A DNA stretch of 64,000 bases from Pomphorhynchus laevis (Eukaryota > Acanthocephala > Palaeacanthocephala > Echinorhynchida > Pomphorhynchidae), in the NCBI GenBank assembly GCA_012934845.2, contig WNNJ02001917.1, positions 22,056 to 86,055 of the forward strand, written 5' to 3'. Below are positions 10,465-21,927 of this stretch, piece by piece (position 1 is the stretch's first letter; every line of letters starts with the position of its first letter). The translations under genes and the position numbers were made by a program. Under the pieces are notes generated by a model. It ran no database searches and was not told the origin of the DNA. It worked only from the letters and a program-made list of their open reading frames with translations.

Positions 10465-13400
10465 ATTTATTGAAAACATTTGTGTGAGCATTTGTTGTCA
10501 AGATGGACCCAGTCGGAAACGGATTGGCGAACGTTGATTATGCACGATATCTGCAGCCAAGTAAACTTACAATAGACACAGAAGACCCAAACGGAGCGGA
10601 TATTTGGAAACATTGGCTATCAACATTCGAAGCGTTTATCGAACACATCGGAGCTCCGTGTGAGATTCGATTAACGTTACTGCGTAATTACGTTTCTCCT
10701 CAAATTTTCAAGTCAATTCAACAACTGTCTGATTATGCAGAAGCTATCAAGACGCTTCGATCGATGTTTGAGCGACCGACCAATGTCATTTATGCTCGAT
10801 ATATACTATTCGCGAGGAGACAAGAAGATACAGAAGATATTCAACACTACACTAATAGTTTAAAGCAACTAGCCTCAGAATGTAAGTTCGAAGAAGTATC
10901 GGCACAAGATCACCGAGATCAGGCAATTCTAAATGCGTTCATAGCGGGTATTTCCTCAAAGAAAATTAGAGAACGTTTACTTGAAAACTGTACCTTAACA
11001 CTAACAGACGCTTTTGAAATTGCAAAAGCTATGGAAAGTGCGGAAAAACGTTCAACGGTAATCGAAGGACCTTATTATCGACTAGCTCATGTTTCCGACA
11101 GCAGAAAGGAAGAGGCGGCAGATCAACTGGCACAAATGAATGATAGAGTAGTTGCAACAATCAAAAGTAATTGGAAGTGCTTTTTTTGTGGAAGTCAATC
11201 AAAGCATAGTCGAGAATCTTGTCCGGCAAAAAATTCAATTTGTCATAAATGTCAGAAGGAAGGACATTTTGCAAGAGCGTGTCGATCTTCACAATTCGGT
11301 CGTAATAAATACTCTGCGTGCATTTCTTCAATACTGTCTGACCGAAAAGCTGTAGACCAAATATCCACTTGCAACAAAATAGTAGAGTGTTTGTTTGACA
11401 CAGGGAGTTGTTATAGTTTTATTCGAACTGATATTGTGAGTAAGATGAAATTGCCTATCGTCAGAGATATACGGCCTATTACAATGGCCACTAATCGCTT
11501 CAAGACTTTAACTATAGGCCATGTCACTACTTCCATCATCTACAAGTCCCAAATTTATATAAACATTATATTTCATGTTCTGGACGACTTATGTACCGAA
11601 GCAATATTGGGGATGGATTTTATGAATGAGCATAAGAGTTTCAAACTAAAATTGAATGGTTCCTAGAAACGAATTGGTAATTACTGCTTTGCGACCTATA
11701 GATTTCAAGCCAGTTCGACCATTTTCACATCTAAATGAACATTGCATTCCTATTGCAACGAGGTCTCGCCGGTATAATCCAGCCGATCGTGATTTTATTC
11801 GATCGGAGGTTCAGAAGTTATTGAAAGATGGGATTATCGAACCTTGTATTTCACCATGGCGAGCTCAAGTGGTAGTTACGCGCTCGGAGAGACATAAACG
11901 CAGGCTTGTTATTGATTACTCACAAACGATAAATAAATATACATTGCTGGATGCCTATCCTTTGCCAAACTTACAAGATCTTGTGTATGAAATTAGTAAA
12001 TACAAATGGTTTTCTACAATTGACTTACAGTCTGCTTATCATCAAGTTCCTCTACATCCAGACGATAGACTATATACTGCCTTTGAAGCAGATGGAAGAT
12101 TATATTGCTTTGCGAGATTGCCCTTTGGTTTGAAGAATGCAGTGTCATGCTTTCAGCGATGTATGGATCACATGATTGAAACAAATGAATTAAAGGTACA
12201 TTTGCCTATCTAGATAACATTACAATTTGCGGAATGACCCAACAAGAACACGACGAAAATCTGGGCAAATTCAACAGTGTCGCTACCAAGTGCGGGCTCA
12301 CAATGAATACAACTAAATGTGAATTTAACAAGAAAGAAATAAAGCTTCTCGGCTACTTAATTTGTCAAGGAGTACTGAAACCAGATCCGGACAGATTGCA
12401 GGCTTTACATGAACTCCCCCCTACGATGTCAGATCCTTACAACGAAGTATTGGACTCTTTGCTTACTACTCGTCTTTGATACCAGAATTTTCACAAAAGA
12501 ATGAATTCTTGAGAAACGCTTCATTCCCTATGAACGCTGAATCAAAACTGTCATTTGAAAAGCTTAAAGCAGATATTGCGAGTGCTTCTTTATACCACAT
12601 CGATAACGCTCAAGCGCTAACAGTCGAGACAGACGCTTCTGAAACGTGCATTGTGACTACACTGAACGGAGACGGTCGTCCGATTGCGTTTTTTTTTTCA
12701 AGAAAACTTTCTGTAAGCGAGCAGAGATGGGCAGCAATCGAGAAAGAGGCTTTAGCCATAGTGGAATCCCTTATTAAGTGGCGACATTTTCTTAGTGGAA
12801 GGCATTTTAAAATCATCACAGACCAAAGATCAGTTAGTTTTATATTCAATCAACTAAACGGAAGCAAGATAAAAAACGACAAAATACAACGTTGGAAAGC
12901 AGAATTGGCCAATTACGATTTTGAAATATTCTACCACCCGGGATCTTTGAATGGACCAGCAGATACCTTATCTAGAATATGTGCTACTTCCAATTTTGAT
13001 AGAGGATTACGAGAACTTCACGAATCATTATGTCACCCCGGTGTACGACGGTTAACTCATTATGTCAGATCACGGAATCTTCCATTCTCAGTAAATGATG
13101 TGAAAAATATTTGTGAACGTTGTGAAGCTTGTAAATTTTCTAAGCCTCGATTTTCAAATACCTGTACGGCTCATGTAATTAAAGCTACCCGCCCTTTTGA
13201 GCGATTATGCATAGATTTCAAAGGACCATTACCGAGTAATTCAAGATCCCGTTTCCTCCTGGTTGTGATTGATGAGTATAGTCGGTTTCCTTTTGTCTAC
13301 GCGTGCCCCGATATGTCTGCTAAAACTGTGTGTCATTGTTTGGACGAAATATTTGCTATTTTTGGTTGTCCAGAATATATTCATTCGGATAGAGGTACGT

Positions 13401-14165
13401 CGTTTCTGTCATCGGATGTCAGACAATTTCTCAGTGAGAGAGGAATCGCTAGCAGTTCCACAACACCGTACAACCCAAGAGGTAACGGGCAATGCGAACG
13501 ATACAATTCAACAATTTGGACAGCTATAACTACTACGTTACGAAGTGAACGAATGTCTATTCATCAGTGGCAAATAATATTACCAAGAGCACTCAATAGC
13601 ATAAGGAGTCTTTTATGTACTTCAACCAACTACACACCTCACGAACGGATATTTTCTTACCCCAGAAAGAGTAATGAAGGCAAAACGTTTCCAAAATGGA
13701 TGACCGATGGTGCATCTGTACTTGTCCGGAATCATAGACGTGAATCGAAATATGAACCAATAGGTTGTCCAGCTAAACTTGTGACTGCTAACAACAAATA
13801 CGCTATCATCGAATATCCTAATCAACGACAAGGTGCGGTTTCTTTAAGGGACGTGGCTCCCGGTTTCGATATTGGACAACGGTTGTCAGGTGGAGATAGC
13901 TGCCAAAATCTAATGATAGAAGATCATGAATGTACGAACGATACATCACAACTTACAACTACTACTAAAGATGATATTGAAAGCAGCTATAACCCTGATA
14001 CCAGCTACAGCGACGATAAAATTGTGAGTACGGACGATGATACTTTAAACGATACTTTCAAAATATCCGACGAGAAAGGAAATGAAATTCTGCAGAGCAA
14101 CGAAAGACCCGTGCGAAATAAAGCTACTCCCGCGTATCTACGAGATTATGTTTGGCGGAGGAGAA

Positions 14166-14255
14166 TGTCGTGAATTAACTAACTTGTGTTTTAATGTTAT
14201 TTGTTTTGTAGATGTTTTCAATAAAGCTACATTAGCCTCACTTTGGATCTTAACA
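14166..14255 (+). repeat. 3' terminal repeat of Gypsy-1
   Basis: Identical to 10375-10464 and preceded by GGCGGAGGAGAA, a likely polypurine tract. The pol frame ends inside its first bases. A 15-bp piece of it (CCTCACTTTGGATCT) recurs about 50 bp downstream, near 14287. Confidence 0.7.
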
Positions 14256-14481
14256 TCTGATAAGATCCAGAATAACAATTTGAGATCCTCACTTTGGATC
14301 TCAATCAATTATTTTTTCGTTTTAAACTACAAACGAGTAAACAATCCAACGATCAAACTATACAACAGTAATTTCGACAACTCAAAGATTTATCATCGCG
14401 TTTCGAGTTTCAAGCAGTTAAGTTGAAAATTTATCTAAGAATGTATTAACTGCCTTAATCAACAGACTGTCGTCAAAAATT

Positions 14482-15616
14482 ATGAGTAAATCGGAAAGTG
14501 AGTATACGACGGAGCGATCAAAGCATTCTACGTCGTCAAACAGAAACTTCAATATGGAACAAGGAACAAGTACAATTTAAGATTTAAATATTAATTCCGT
14601 CAACGAGGTAAGTGATTTGTTATGCCAATTTAAAGCTGACTCGGGAGTGCTTCCCCCATTCCTAAATTATCAAACTTGTGCATAATAAATGCTCTGAAAC
14701 CGATCGAAAGGCACAAATTATTTCCCACTTTCCTGAGAGAATTCGTGGGAAAATTTAATAATAGAATTTTATTCAATTCTGTTAAGACGCTTGAAAATGC
14801 AATAAGAATTTCCTTCGCTAATGGCAGCGTTATGAAGGAGTATAACGAGTATTTTTCAAACAATTTAGCCCATCTGAGATCGATTACACTCAAACCTATA
14901 CAATGTTCCTTAAAAATTTCGAATTTTCCCTCTTTTTTGTCTGAAGATGATCTAACTATGTTACAAAAATCCTATTGCCTCCACTCTGTCAGGCAAGTTA
15001 TAGGAAAGCTGGGAGACCCCCTCCCTGTAGCTTTCTGTAAGGCAGATATCGATAACGGATTGCTTCTGTCTAAGTCCGCTTCTAACCCTTTTTTAGGGTT
15101 CAACCTTCGCTTTACTTTAATTGAGGAAGACAATCTAACATATCCTCATTGTAATAATTGCCATGGATGGGGCCATTGGGGATCCTCCTGTAGTAAAATA
15201 AAGACTTGCGGTGTTTGTGCCTCAGACGCATGTTCTAGTATGTGTAAGGGCGAGATATGCTTAGCTCCTCCCTCCTGCCTTAACTGCGGGGGTAAACACC
15301 CTGCTTGGTCCCGACGATGTAATCATTTCCGGGAATACCGACAGTTGTTTGCTAAAAAACGGCTAATAAACCCTTCTCTGCAGCTGCTCATCCGGTGGAT
15401 CGAATGTCAAATTCTGATATAATTCTTCTTCTGGACAATACTAAAAAGACGTTAATGTCACAATTTCAAGCGATGTTGACTCCTCTGATCTCGGCACTCG
15501 TGGGGGCGGACTCTGCCCCAATTCCTGCTGAATGTAAAAAACCCCAATCCAAGAAGAGGGGGCTTCCGCAAATAAAGTTCCACCGCTTAAAATTGGAAAG
15601 CTTCTTAATAACATGA
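14482..15616 (+). pseudogene. LINE D ORF1, Gag-like protein with zinc knuckles
   Basis: The likely start is the ATG at 14482 (MSKSESEYTTERSKHS). An early stop and a frame change precede the long frame at 14676-15422 (248 codons). That frame carries CNNCHGWGHWGSSC (CX2CX4HX4C), a cysteine-rich CGVC...SSMC and CLNCGGKHPAWSRRC, the three-knuckle pattern of Jockey/I/R1-type ORF1 proteins, which bind element RNA. A further frame change in an A run (about 15355) leads to the C-terminal part (DIILLLDNTKKTLMS). It is non-functional as it stands. Confidence 0.75.
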
Positions 15617-15754
15617 ACATGGTTGGCGCCTCGCTGGGAAATGAAGATATTGCCCAGGGAGCTATGGCCCTGGATGGAGCTAGTGGCAAGGGGGTAACTT
15701 CCTTGCACCTAGCTCTGTCTAGGCTGGCTGCTCCTGTCTAACTGATCTGTCACA

Positions 15755-16727
15755 ATGGTGAATAAACCCGAGCCTTTTTCACTGAATATTCTTCAGTGGA
15801 ATTCGGGAGGTGCTTCCGCCCTTAGACTTTTATCTGGTAGAGATGCAGATGTTATAGTCCTTCAGGAGACGCGGTCTATCCGTCTCCCCCAGGACATTAC
15901 TCGATTTTTCCCAAAGCACACATATTCCCACTATACTCCGTACATAACCCCACCCCACTTCTCTTCATCTCAAGGACTCTTAACCCTAGTTAAATGCTCC
16001 TTAAGGTCTTCCCTCATATTAAATTACTCTTGTCCAGCCCTCTCCTGTCTAGTAGTGTCACTCGTTAAGAACGGTAAACGCCTCAGTATAGCCAATGTCT
16101 ACATACGTCCAGGGGAGATTCACAAGAACCGCGACCTCCTGGACGGTATTATTGATAGCGGCTATGACATGATACTTGGAGACTTCAACGACAGAACTGG
16201 TCGTTGGATCAACGCGTCAATTCGCAGAGCTAGGAACGGTTATCTTATTCACAAACCACCGACCCCCACCTTTCATTGCACATCAACAAATTCAATCCTC
16301 GACATTTTACTGCTTTATTCAAGGTGGTTGCTTAAACCTCTCTGTACGGAGCAGTCGCGCCAACAATTGTCCATCTCTCATGACCTAATTCGCTGGATAA
16401 TTGAGGAAGATTCATTGCTTCGAAGGAGGTTTCACTTTGATCCGATCAGAGTAGCCTTCTTCCAGGCGGCTATTTGACTCTTTCCCCGAATAGGAAATCT
16501 GAGTCTGACCGAATTTAATACCTACCTATCTTCGCAAGCTACCGCGATTCTATCGACCACCTATAAAGGTCGTATATACAATCCCACTCCGACGAAACTC
16601 AAGGTCCTAGCAAAATTACTGAACCTCCCTAATCACTCTGCTTCCGCCAAACAGGCCCTCTCGAATGAATACTGGAGCACTAGATACAGGTTCCAGCTGA
16701 GTAGGGATAGGACGAGTATCGCTCGCC
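15755..16727 (+). pseudogene. LINE D ORF2 N-terminus: APE-type endonuclease
   Basis: The frame 15755-16477 starts MVNKPEPFSLNILQWNSGG, typical of the endonuclease start. It continues with ADVIVLQETR (catalytic E), MILGDFNDR (D and N of the GDFN motif) and a SxLDILL segment. The frame closes at 16477 and similarity continues out of frame to about 16727. The reverse transcriptase that should follow is missing. The enzyme would nick target DNA for target-primed reverse transcription. Confidence 0.8.
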
Positions 16728-16735
16728 TTAATAGA

Positions 16736-17275
16736 TTGATTTTTCTTGACGAATCTGGGTTTAATCTACATTTGCATCAGAAAATGGGGTATTCGCCAAA
16801 AAATACGAAGTGTTTTATAAATGTCCCAAATTCGAAAGGTGTAAATGTTTCACTGCTGTGTGCTATAACAACTTCTGATGTTTTCGCACATAAAACCAAA
16901 ATCGGAAGTTTTAAATCTATTGATATTATAGAATTCATTTCTTCAAAGTTTCCACCGTTAGAAAGCAACAACAGGAAATATTTAATAATGGACAACGCAT
17001 CCATACACAAGTCAGCCGAGTTTCGCGAAGCGTTTAACAGGAAAAACTACATACTTATGTTCTTACCTCCGTACTCTCCTCAGCTCAATCCTATTGAGGA
17101 ATTCTTTGCATGTCTAAAAGCAAGAGTCAAACAACGACCCGCATCTACCAATCCTCAAATGCTTATTGGTGTAATTAATGACATAGTTACAAATGATAAC
17201 TTCATAATGACTGGATACTTTGAACATATGAGAAGATGGGTTTTACAAGCAATTGTACATGCTGATTTTATTTAA
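16736..17275 (+). pseudogene. Tc1/mariner/IS630-type transposase, C-terminal catalytic part
   Basis: About 179 residues. FLDESGFN holds the first aspartate, YLIMDNASIHKS the second, and LPPYSPQLNPIEEFF the glutamate, with 34 residues between the second D and the E (DD34E type). The N-terminal DNA-binding helix-turn-helix region is missing because of the left truncation. The remaining frame is uninterrupted to its stop, so decay has been slight since truncation. It cannot act without its DNA-binding domain. Confidence 0.85.
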
Positions 17276-17360
17276 ATTAAATACCTTTTTATATTTTTAG
17301 TTTTAAAATTATATTATGGTTATTCGTAAAAAATAACATGAACCAAAGCAACCTGAAGGA

Positions 17361-17550
17361 GGAGTCTATAATAATGCAAATAGGGGTCTATAATAATGCA
17401 AATAGGGGTCTATAATAATGCAAAAAGGGGTCTATAATAATGCAAATAGGGGTCCATAATAATGCAAAAAGGGTTCTATAATAATGCAAATAGGGGTATA
17501 TAATAATGCAAAAAGGGGTCTATAATAATGCAAAAAGAGGTCTATAATAA
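17361..17550 (+). repeat. 22-bp minisatellite, about nine units
   Basis: The unit GGGGTCTATAATAATGCAAA plus two bases repeats about nine times with few substitutions. The last unit merges into the transposon end (GGTCTATAATAATGAAATAC), so the array appears to have grown from the inner part of the terminal repeat. Confidence 0.9.
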
Positions 17551-17562
17551 TGAAATACTCTG

Positions 17563-18800
17563 TATCTGGTAGAGATACACATGTTATATTCCTTCAGGAG
17601 ACGCGGTCTATCCGTCTAACCTATGGCATTACTCGATTTATCCCAAAGCATATCTGCACACACTTAATCCGTACATAAGCCATCATCACTTCTCCTCATC
17701 TCAAGGTCTTTAAATCCTAGTTAAATGCTCCTTGATGACATATGTCTTATTGAACTTCTCATATCCAGCCGTGTCTTGTTTAGTTATAGCATTTGTCAAG
17801 AACGGTAAACGCATCAGCCTAGCCAATATATACATCCGACTGGGGGAGATTCACAAAAACGGGGACCCTCTGAACCGTATTTTAGTTATAGCACTTGTCA
17901 AGAATGGTAAACGCATCAGCCTAGACAATATATACATCCGGCCGGGGAGATTAACAAGAACCGTGACATCCTAGACCGTATTTTAGGTAGTAGCTACGAC
18001 ATGTTACTCTGTGACTTGAACGACTTGAATTAAGACAGCACTGCGCATAGCCTGGATCGACTATCTTATACATAAACCACCTACCCCTGTCTTTTATTGC
18101 TCAACAACAAACTCACTCCTCGAAAACTCACAAACTCACAACTGACCACATCTTATGGCCTAATACGCTGACGGCTATACGAAATTCCGTTGCTTAGAAG
18201 ATGGTTTCATTTTGATCCCATCAAAAGGTCTTCTTTCAGGCAGCTATCCAACTCTTCCCCAAGATAGGGAATGAGAGCCTGACCGAATTTGATTCTTACC
18301 TCTCATCGCAAACCGTGTTCCTTTAACTACCTATAAAGGTCACATTTACAATGCCACTAACAAAGCTAAAAGTCTTAGCAAAAATGATACACCTTCCCAA
18401 TCTCTCAGCTTCCTTCATTCAGGTTCTCTCAAATGAATACTGGAGTACTAGAAACAGGCTCCAGCTGAGTAAGAACGGGGCGAGTATTACCCGTCTTAGT
18501 TTCTCTTAGGCTTCCTTTTGGAAGATATTCAAGAATAAATTTGTCTGCTAGCGACGGAGATCATCGGGGAGGATTGGTAGCGTTGGCCTTAATATATTTT
18601 TGGAGGAGTCACTATCCTTACATAATTATGGAGCCGCTCAATCCCCCAACCAATCCTGCCTTGGGGTGACTTCAGGAGCAGAGACTTATCCGTTACGAAT
18701 ATCCTTAATTCCTAAGGCCCACTACCGGGCACCTACAAATCCGTCGTTCCACTCTCTTCTCTGATTTGTCAGCTTTTGCAGCCGATCAAAGAAGATAAGT
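17563..18800 (+). mobile_element. Jockey/I-type LINE, second decayed copy (LINE D copy 2)
   Basis: Starts TATCTGGTAGAGAT, matching copy 1 at about 15832, and follows the endonuclease and linker (for example GTAAACGCATCAGCCTAGCC versus the copy 1 version at about 16075). It continues beyond the point where copy 1 stops, into the region before the RT. It has many stops and frame changes, and an internal tandem duplication at 17780-17983. No intact frame over 80 codons remains. Confidence 0.75.
17780..17983 (+). repeat. 102-bp tandem duplication inside LINE D copy 2
   Basis: The stretch beginning TTAGTTATAGCATTTGTCAA at about 17780 recurs from about 17882 with a handful of differences. Copy 1 has this segment only once, so the duplication arose after insertion. 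Confidence 0.8.
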
Positions 18801-18849
18801 GATCGTAGCAATGCTGCCAAAACTTATATCATTAAAAAACTATAAGTAA

Positions 18850-20690
18850 AGAGGATATGTCTTATACATGTTTTGAAGGCGATGTTTGACTGATTCATTT
18901 TAAGCGAATGCCATTTGATGGTGAATGCCATCACAATTTATATTCAATATACGCTTGCTTGGACGATATTATTATATACGGTAAAGATAAAGACAATTGA
19001 AGAACATGGCTTAACTCTATAATCTACATATATCGAAATCTAAATCTAAGTTTCGCCAGAATGAAACATCATTTATCGGACATATCGGGAGTAACAATTG
19101 TATACGCACTGGCTCAACTCGACTGACGACTTCTGTTGATTTTCCTAATCCTACCTGTTTACGACAAATGAGGGGACTTTTGGGATTCTTATTATATTAT
19201 TCATAATGGATTCGTAACTTTTAGCAACGAATACGATCTATAGTTAAATGAGACCTTTCCGAATTCCAAATCCGTAAGTACATATATTACTGTTTTGAAG
19301 AATGAGATACCATCTTCTGCGCTGGCTACTTACGATTCTAAAATGCCTTTAATATTGGAGATTGATGCTTCGGATCATGTTTAAGAGCAGTATTGAATTA
19401 AAATAGAAAGCCACTTGTGTTCTATTCTAAGTCAATCAAAATTCAATTAAGAACGCTTCGTATATCGAAAAGAAAACTATGGCGATAGTAGAAAGTCTCG
19501 GTCATTGGAAACATTATTTACTTTCCAAGTTTACACTAATAACCGATCAACGAAGTTTATCATATATGTTTGATGGTAAAAGAGTGAATAAAATCAAAAA
19601 CGAAAAAGTTGTGAGATGGAGATTGGAGTTGGCGCTGGGTTCTTTTGATATAATATATGGAAATGGATCTAAAAGTTTTGTCGTAGACACGCTTTCGCGT
19701 TCACCGGTGACTGCATCAATTACAACGCATAATGAAGACCTCAAAAAATTGCTGTCAACTTTGTCATGCTAGAATTACTCTGTTGTTACATTTCGTGCAA
19801 TCAAAAAATCTGCATTTTTCAACTATTACGTGCGTTAAGTTGCCAATGAATATCGAGCATGTTATAAACTGAAGCCCTTATTCTTCAAAACTCCGACCGG
19901 CAAACTAATAAAAGCAACACGCGCTTTTAAACATGGATTTCTAAGGATATTTGCAGTCACGCTCAGAAAATCATTATTTATTAACGATAGTTGAATATTC
20001 GAGATTTTTTTAATTATCCATGTAACGACGTTTAGCAAAGACTTACTGGTGATTTCCAAAAATTCTTCGCAGTTTGGTACTCCGTATATTCATTCTGACA
20101 GATTTGGAACATATAACGTTTTGTGGAAAAATGTCTAACTTACAATCGATGATTTAGAGCTACCCATAAAACATTGGAAATAAGTACTCGATCAAGTTTT
20201 GCATTGTCAGCGATCTTCGTTCTGTTCCAGCAATGGCCGAACTCCGCATAACCGACTTTTGCCGTTCCCTCGTCGATCCACAAATGATGTCGCTTTACTA
20301 CATGTGTTATTAAATCCCGGACAAGTATATACTCGAAAAGATGTAGTCAACAATAAATATAACAACCTTGCTGAAGTTGATAAAGCTTTATGGAAATGAG
20401 CATTATGCACATATTTGAAGGCCAGATGGAAAACAATATACTATATCGACAAACAAATTAGCAAACGATTCGATAGTTCGGATTACAACAGATCTAGACA
20501 TGCATGAAATTAATACTGCTAATGATATTAACCGTGACGATTCTGAAGTCAAAATTTGGATGCTTCTGATCCTGCTAATAACAAATCAACAGATGAGCTC
20601 AAAAGGCATTCATGTGAAGTGAAAATAGATGTAACCAAGAGCATGTCATTTTGCTAAAAAATCACTCATTAGTTAGAAACGAATTTGAAG
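18850..20690 (+). mobile_element. Heavily decayed Ty3/gypsy fossil (Gypsy-3)
   Basis: Traces of reverse transcriptase (near 18.9-19.1 kb), a clear RNase H segment (19479-19772, with TLITDQRSLSYMF and VVRWRLELA) and weak integrase and C-terminal pol traces up to about 20.69 kb appear in order. It is clearly the oldest gypsy copy here, with many breaks. Gag was not recognised. Confidence 0.65.
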
Positions 20691-21189
20691 AAGGAACACC
20701 TCATAAAAGAATTAAAATTCCTAACAAGTATCAGGATTATCACACGGGGTGGACCACCAAAAGATCGCAAACAGACCACCAAAAGAGCGCGCAGGCTCAT
20801 AAGGGGCATCACAATATGTAAAAAAGGGGATATAAAGAAAGTAAAAAAGACAGTCAAAGAAAAATTGAGAGCGCGTCTATATTGTTATTCAACAATATAG
20901 AGTCCTCCGATTAGTGGCCATCACAATTTCCATTGGGAGGTTGTTCCACATGTAAATTCACTACTTTTATAATAATGATATTCATTGTTCGTAGAAAATC
21001 CTTATTCTTAGTATCTTTGCTATTTCACGTGGTATGTAATCAGTTGCATTTTTTCAGTATTTCTGTCAGTTTTTTTTTCAGTTTTTCAGTATTTCTGTCA
21101 GAAATACTGAAACTATGTATTATTGGTTACGACTTTACTATTATTTTTTCTTATTTTCAAACAAGTTTGATGAATTATTAATTCTTAAA
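20691..21189. other. Unassigned sequence with a palindrome
   Basis: Probably the far 3' part of the gypsy fossil followed by AT-rich DNA. It contains a 10-bp inverted repeat (CTATATTGTT near 20876) and a perfect 14-bp palindrome at 21084-21112. No coding sequence was recognised. Confidence 0.4.
21084..21112. repeat. 14-bp perfect inverted repeat
   Basis: TTTCAGTATTTCTG (21084-21097) and its complement (21099-21112) are separated by a single T. It is preceded by partial direct copies of TTTCAGTATTTCTGTCAG. Confidence 0.8.
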
Positions 21190-21437
21190 AAAGGGAGAAG
21201 TTTGCATCCCAAGATGCTTACACTTTAAAATGTAAACTGCTTCACGTGATCACGTTTAAGAGACCAGGTAATGGCCAATAGCTAGGTCGCGTAGCGCGTG
21301 GAGTGAAGGTGGTAGATCTTTATAGATCTTGTTCCAGCCTGCAACCGCCTTAAGCAGGGCAGTCCCCTGTTAGATGCTGCTGGATGGCCCGTTGTAAGTT
21401 TAGTCTGAGTCAACTAAACGAGGTGGCGACACCGAAA
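21190..21437 (+). repeat. Possible LTR-like segment
   Basis: A purine tract (AAAAAAGGGAGAAG, about 21186-21199) is followed by about 220 bp of GC-richer DNA and then GGTGGCGACACC, which resembles a tRNA primer site downstream of an LTR. No second copy was found in the window, so its ends and family are guesses. Confidence 0.3.
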
Positions 21438-21627
21438 AAGCAACGTTAAAAATTATGACTTAAAAATTACATGTACTCAACCATATTGGAAAAATACGTA
21501 AGTACTAATGATTTCAATTTTAGATCTTTTAAATGTAATAGAAAAATTGTAAGCTTGCGATGTTATAAATAATAATTGTATTGTAAGTAATACGACAAAC
21601 AAATGTTTTTCATTAAATATTAATAAT

Positions 21628-21927
21628 AATTGTAACTGCAATACCGCAGGTGTAGTGTATCTTATACAATGTACATGTGGATTGCAATATATAGGAAAAA
21701 CATATCAAATGTTAAAAACTAGGTTTAGGCAACACATATATAATATACAGCATAATAGTCAAACTATATTTCATAAACATATGAGATTAATAGGACATGA
21801 TATTAAAAACTGTAAATTATTTATTTTAGAACATATTATTGAAGAAAACATTTCAATATTAAATCAAAAGCTATTAGAGAAAGAAGATTTTTGGATTTAT
21901 CCACGCTTAATTCCATGTACCCATTAG
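21628..21927 (+). pseudogene. GIY-YIG endonuclease domain of Naiad-like PLE
   Basis: A cysteine-rich CNCNTAG leads into VVYLIQCTCGLQYIGKT, the GIY-YIG core (VYLI...QYIG) with an embedded C-x-C pair. TRFRQHIYNIQ follows with the catalytic arginine, and HMRLIGHDIKNCKLFILEHI with the expected helical region. The domain continues in the next frame as STLNSMYPLGLND, the usual end of these nucleases. It would nick target DNA to prime reverse transcription. A frame change near its end separates it from the RT part with which it should be fused. Confidence 0.8.

Larger units (their letters stand above)
10375..14255 (+). mobile_element. Ty3/gypsy LTR retrotransposon, nearly whole, broken (Gypsy-1)
   Basis: Two identical 90-bp direct repeats (10375-10464 and 14166-14255) start TGTCGTG, end TTAACA and bound about 3.7 kb of coding DNA; a purine-rich tract precedes the right one. 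Parts in order: a gag region (from 10503) with two CCHC zinc knuckles, an aspartic protease (LFDTGS), then a pol region (about 11.66-14.17 kb) with reverse transcriptase, RNase H and an integrase with HHCC and DDE signatures. The gag-protease frame overlaps the start of pol, as is common where this family uses frameshifting. The element is broken, with about two breaks in pol. Identical end repeats suggest a young insertion. No target duplication was found. Confidence 0.85.
14256..16727 (+). mobile_element. Jockey/I-type LINE, 3'-truncated (LINE D copy 1)
   Basis: A 5' leader (about 14256-14480) is followed by an ORF1 with Gag-like zinc knuckles and an ORF2 that begins with an APE endonuclease. 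The element ends abruptly near 16727, inside the region after the endonuclease, where it is joined to the middle of a Tc1/mariner-like transposase. LINEs are normally 5'-truncated, so this 3' loss indicates rearrangement. A second copy resumes at 17563 from an earlier position in ORF2. Confidence 0.8.
16728..17562 (+). mobile_element. Tc1/mariner-like DNA transposon, 3' half
   Basis: The catalytic part of a transposase (16736-17275) is followed by a short 3' region, a 22-bp minisatellite and a terminal sequence ending ATACTCTGTA. LINE sequence resumes directly after the TA, and the matching LINE position in copy 1 (about 15832) also has TA there, as expected for a TA-target element. The left half is absent; its junction with LINE D copy 1 is internal to the transposase gene. 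Confidence 0.8.
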
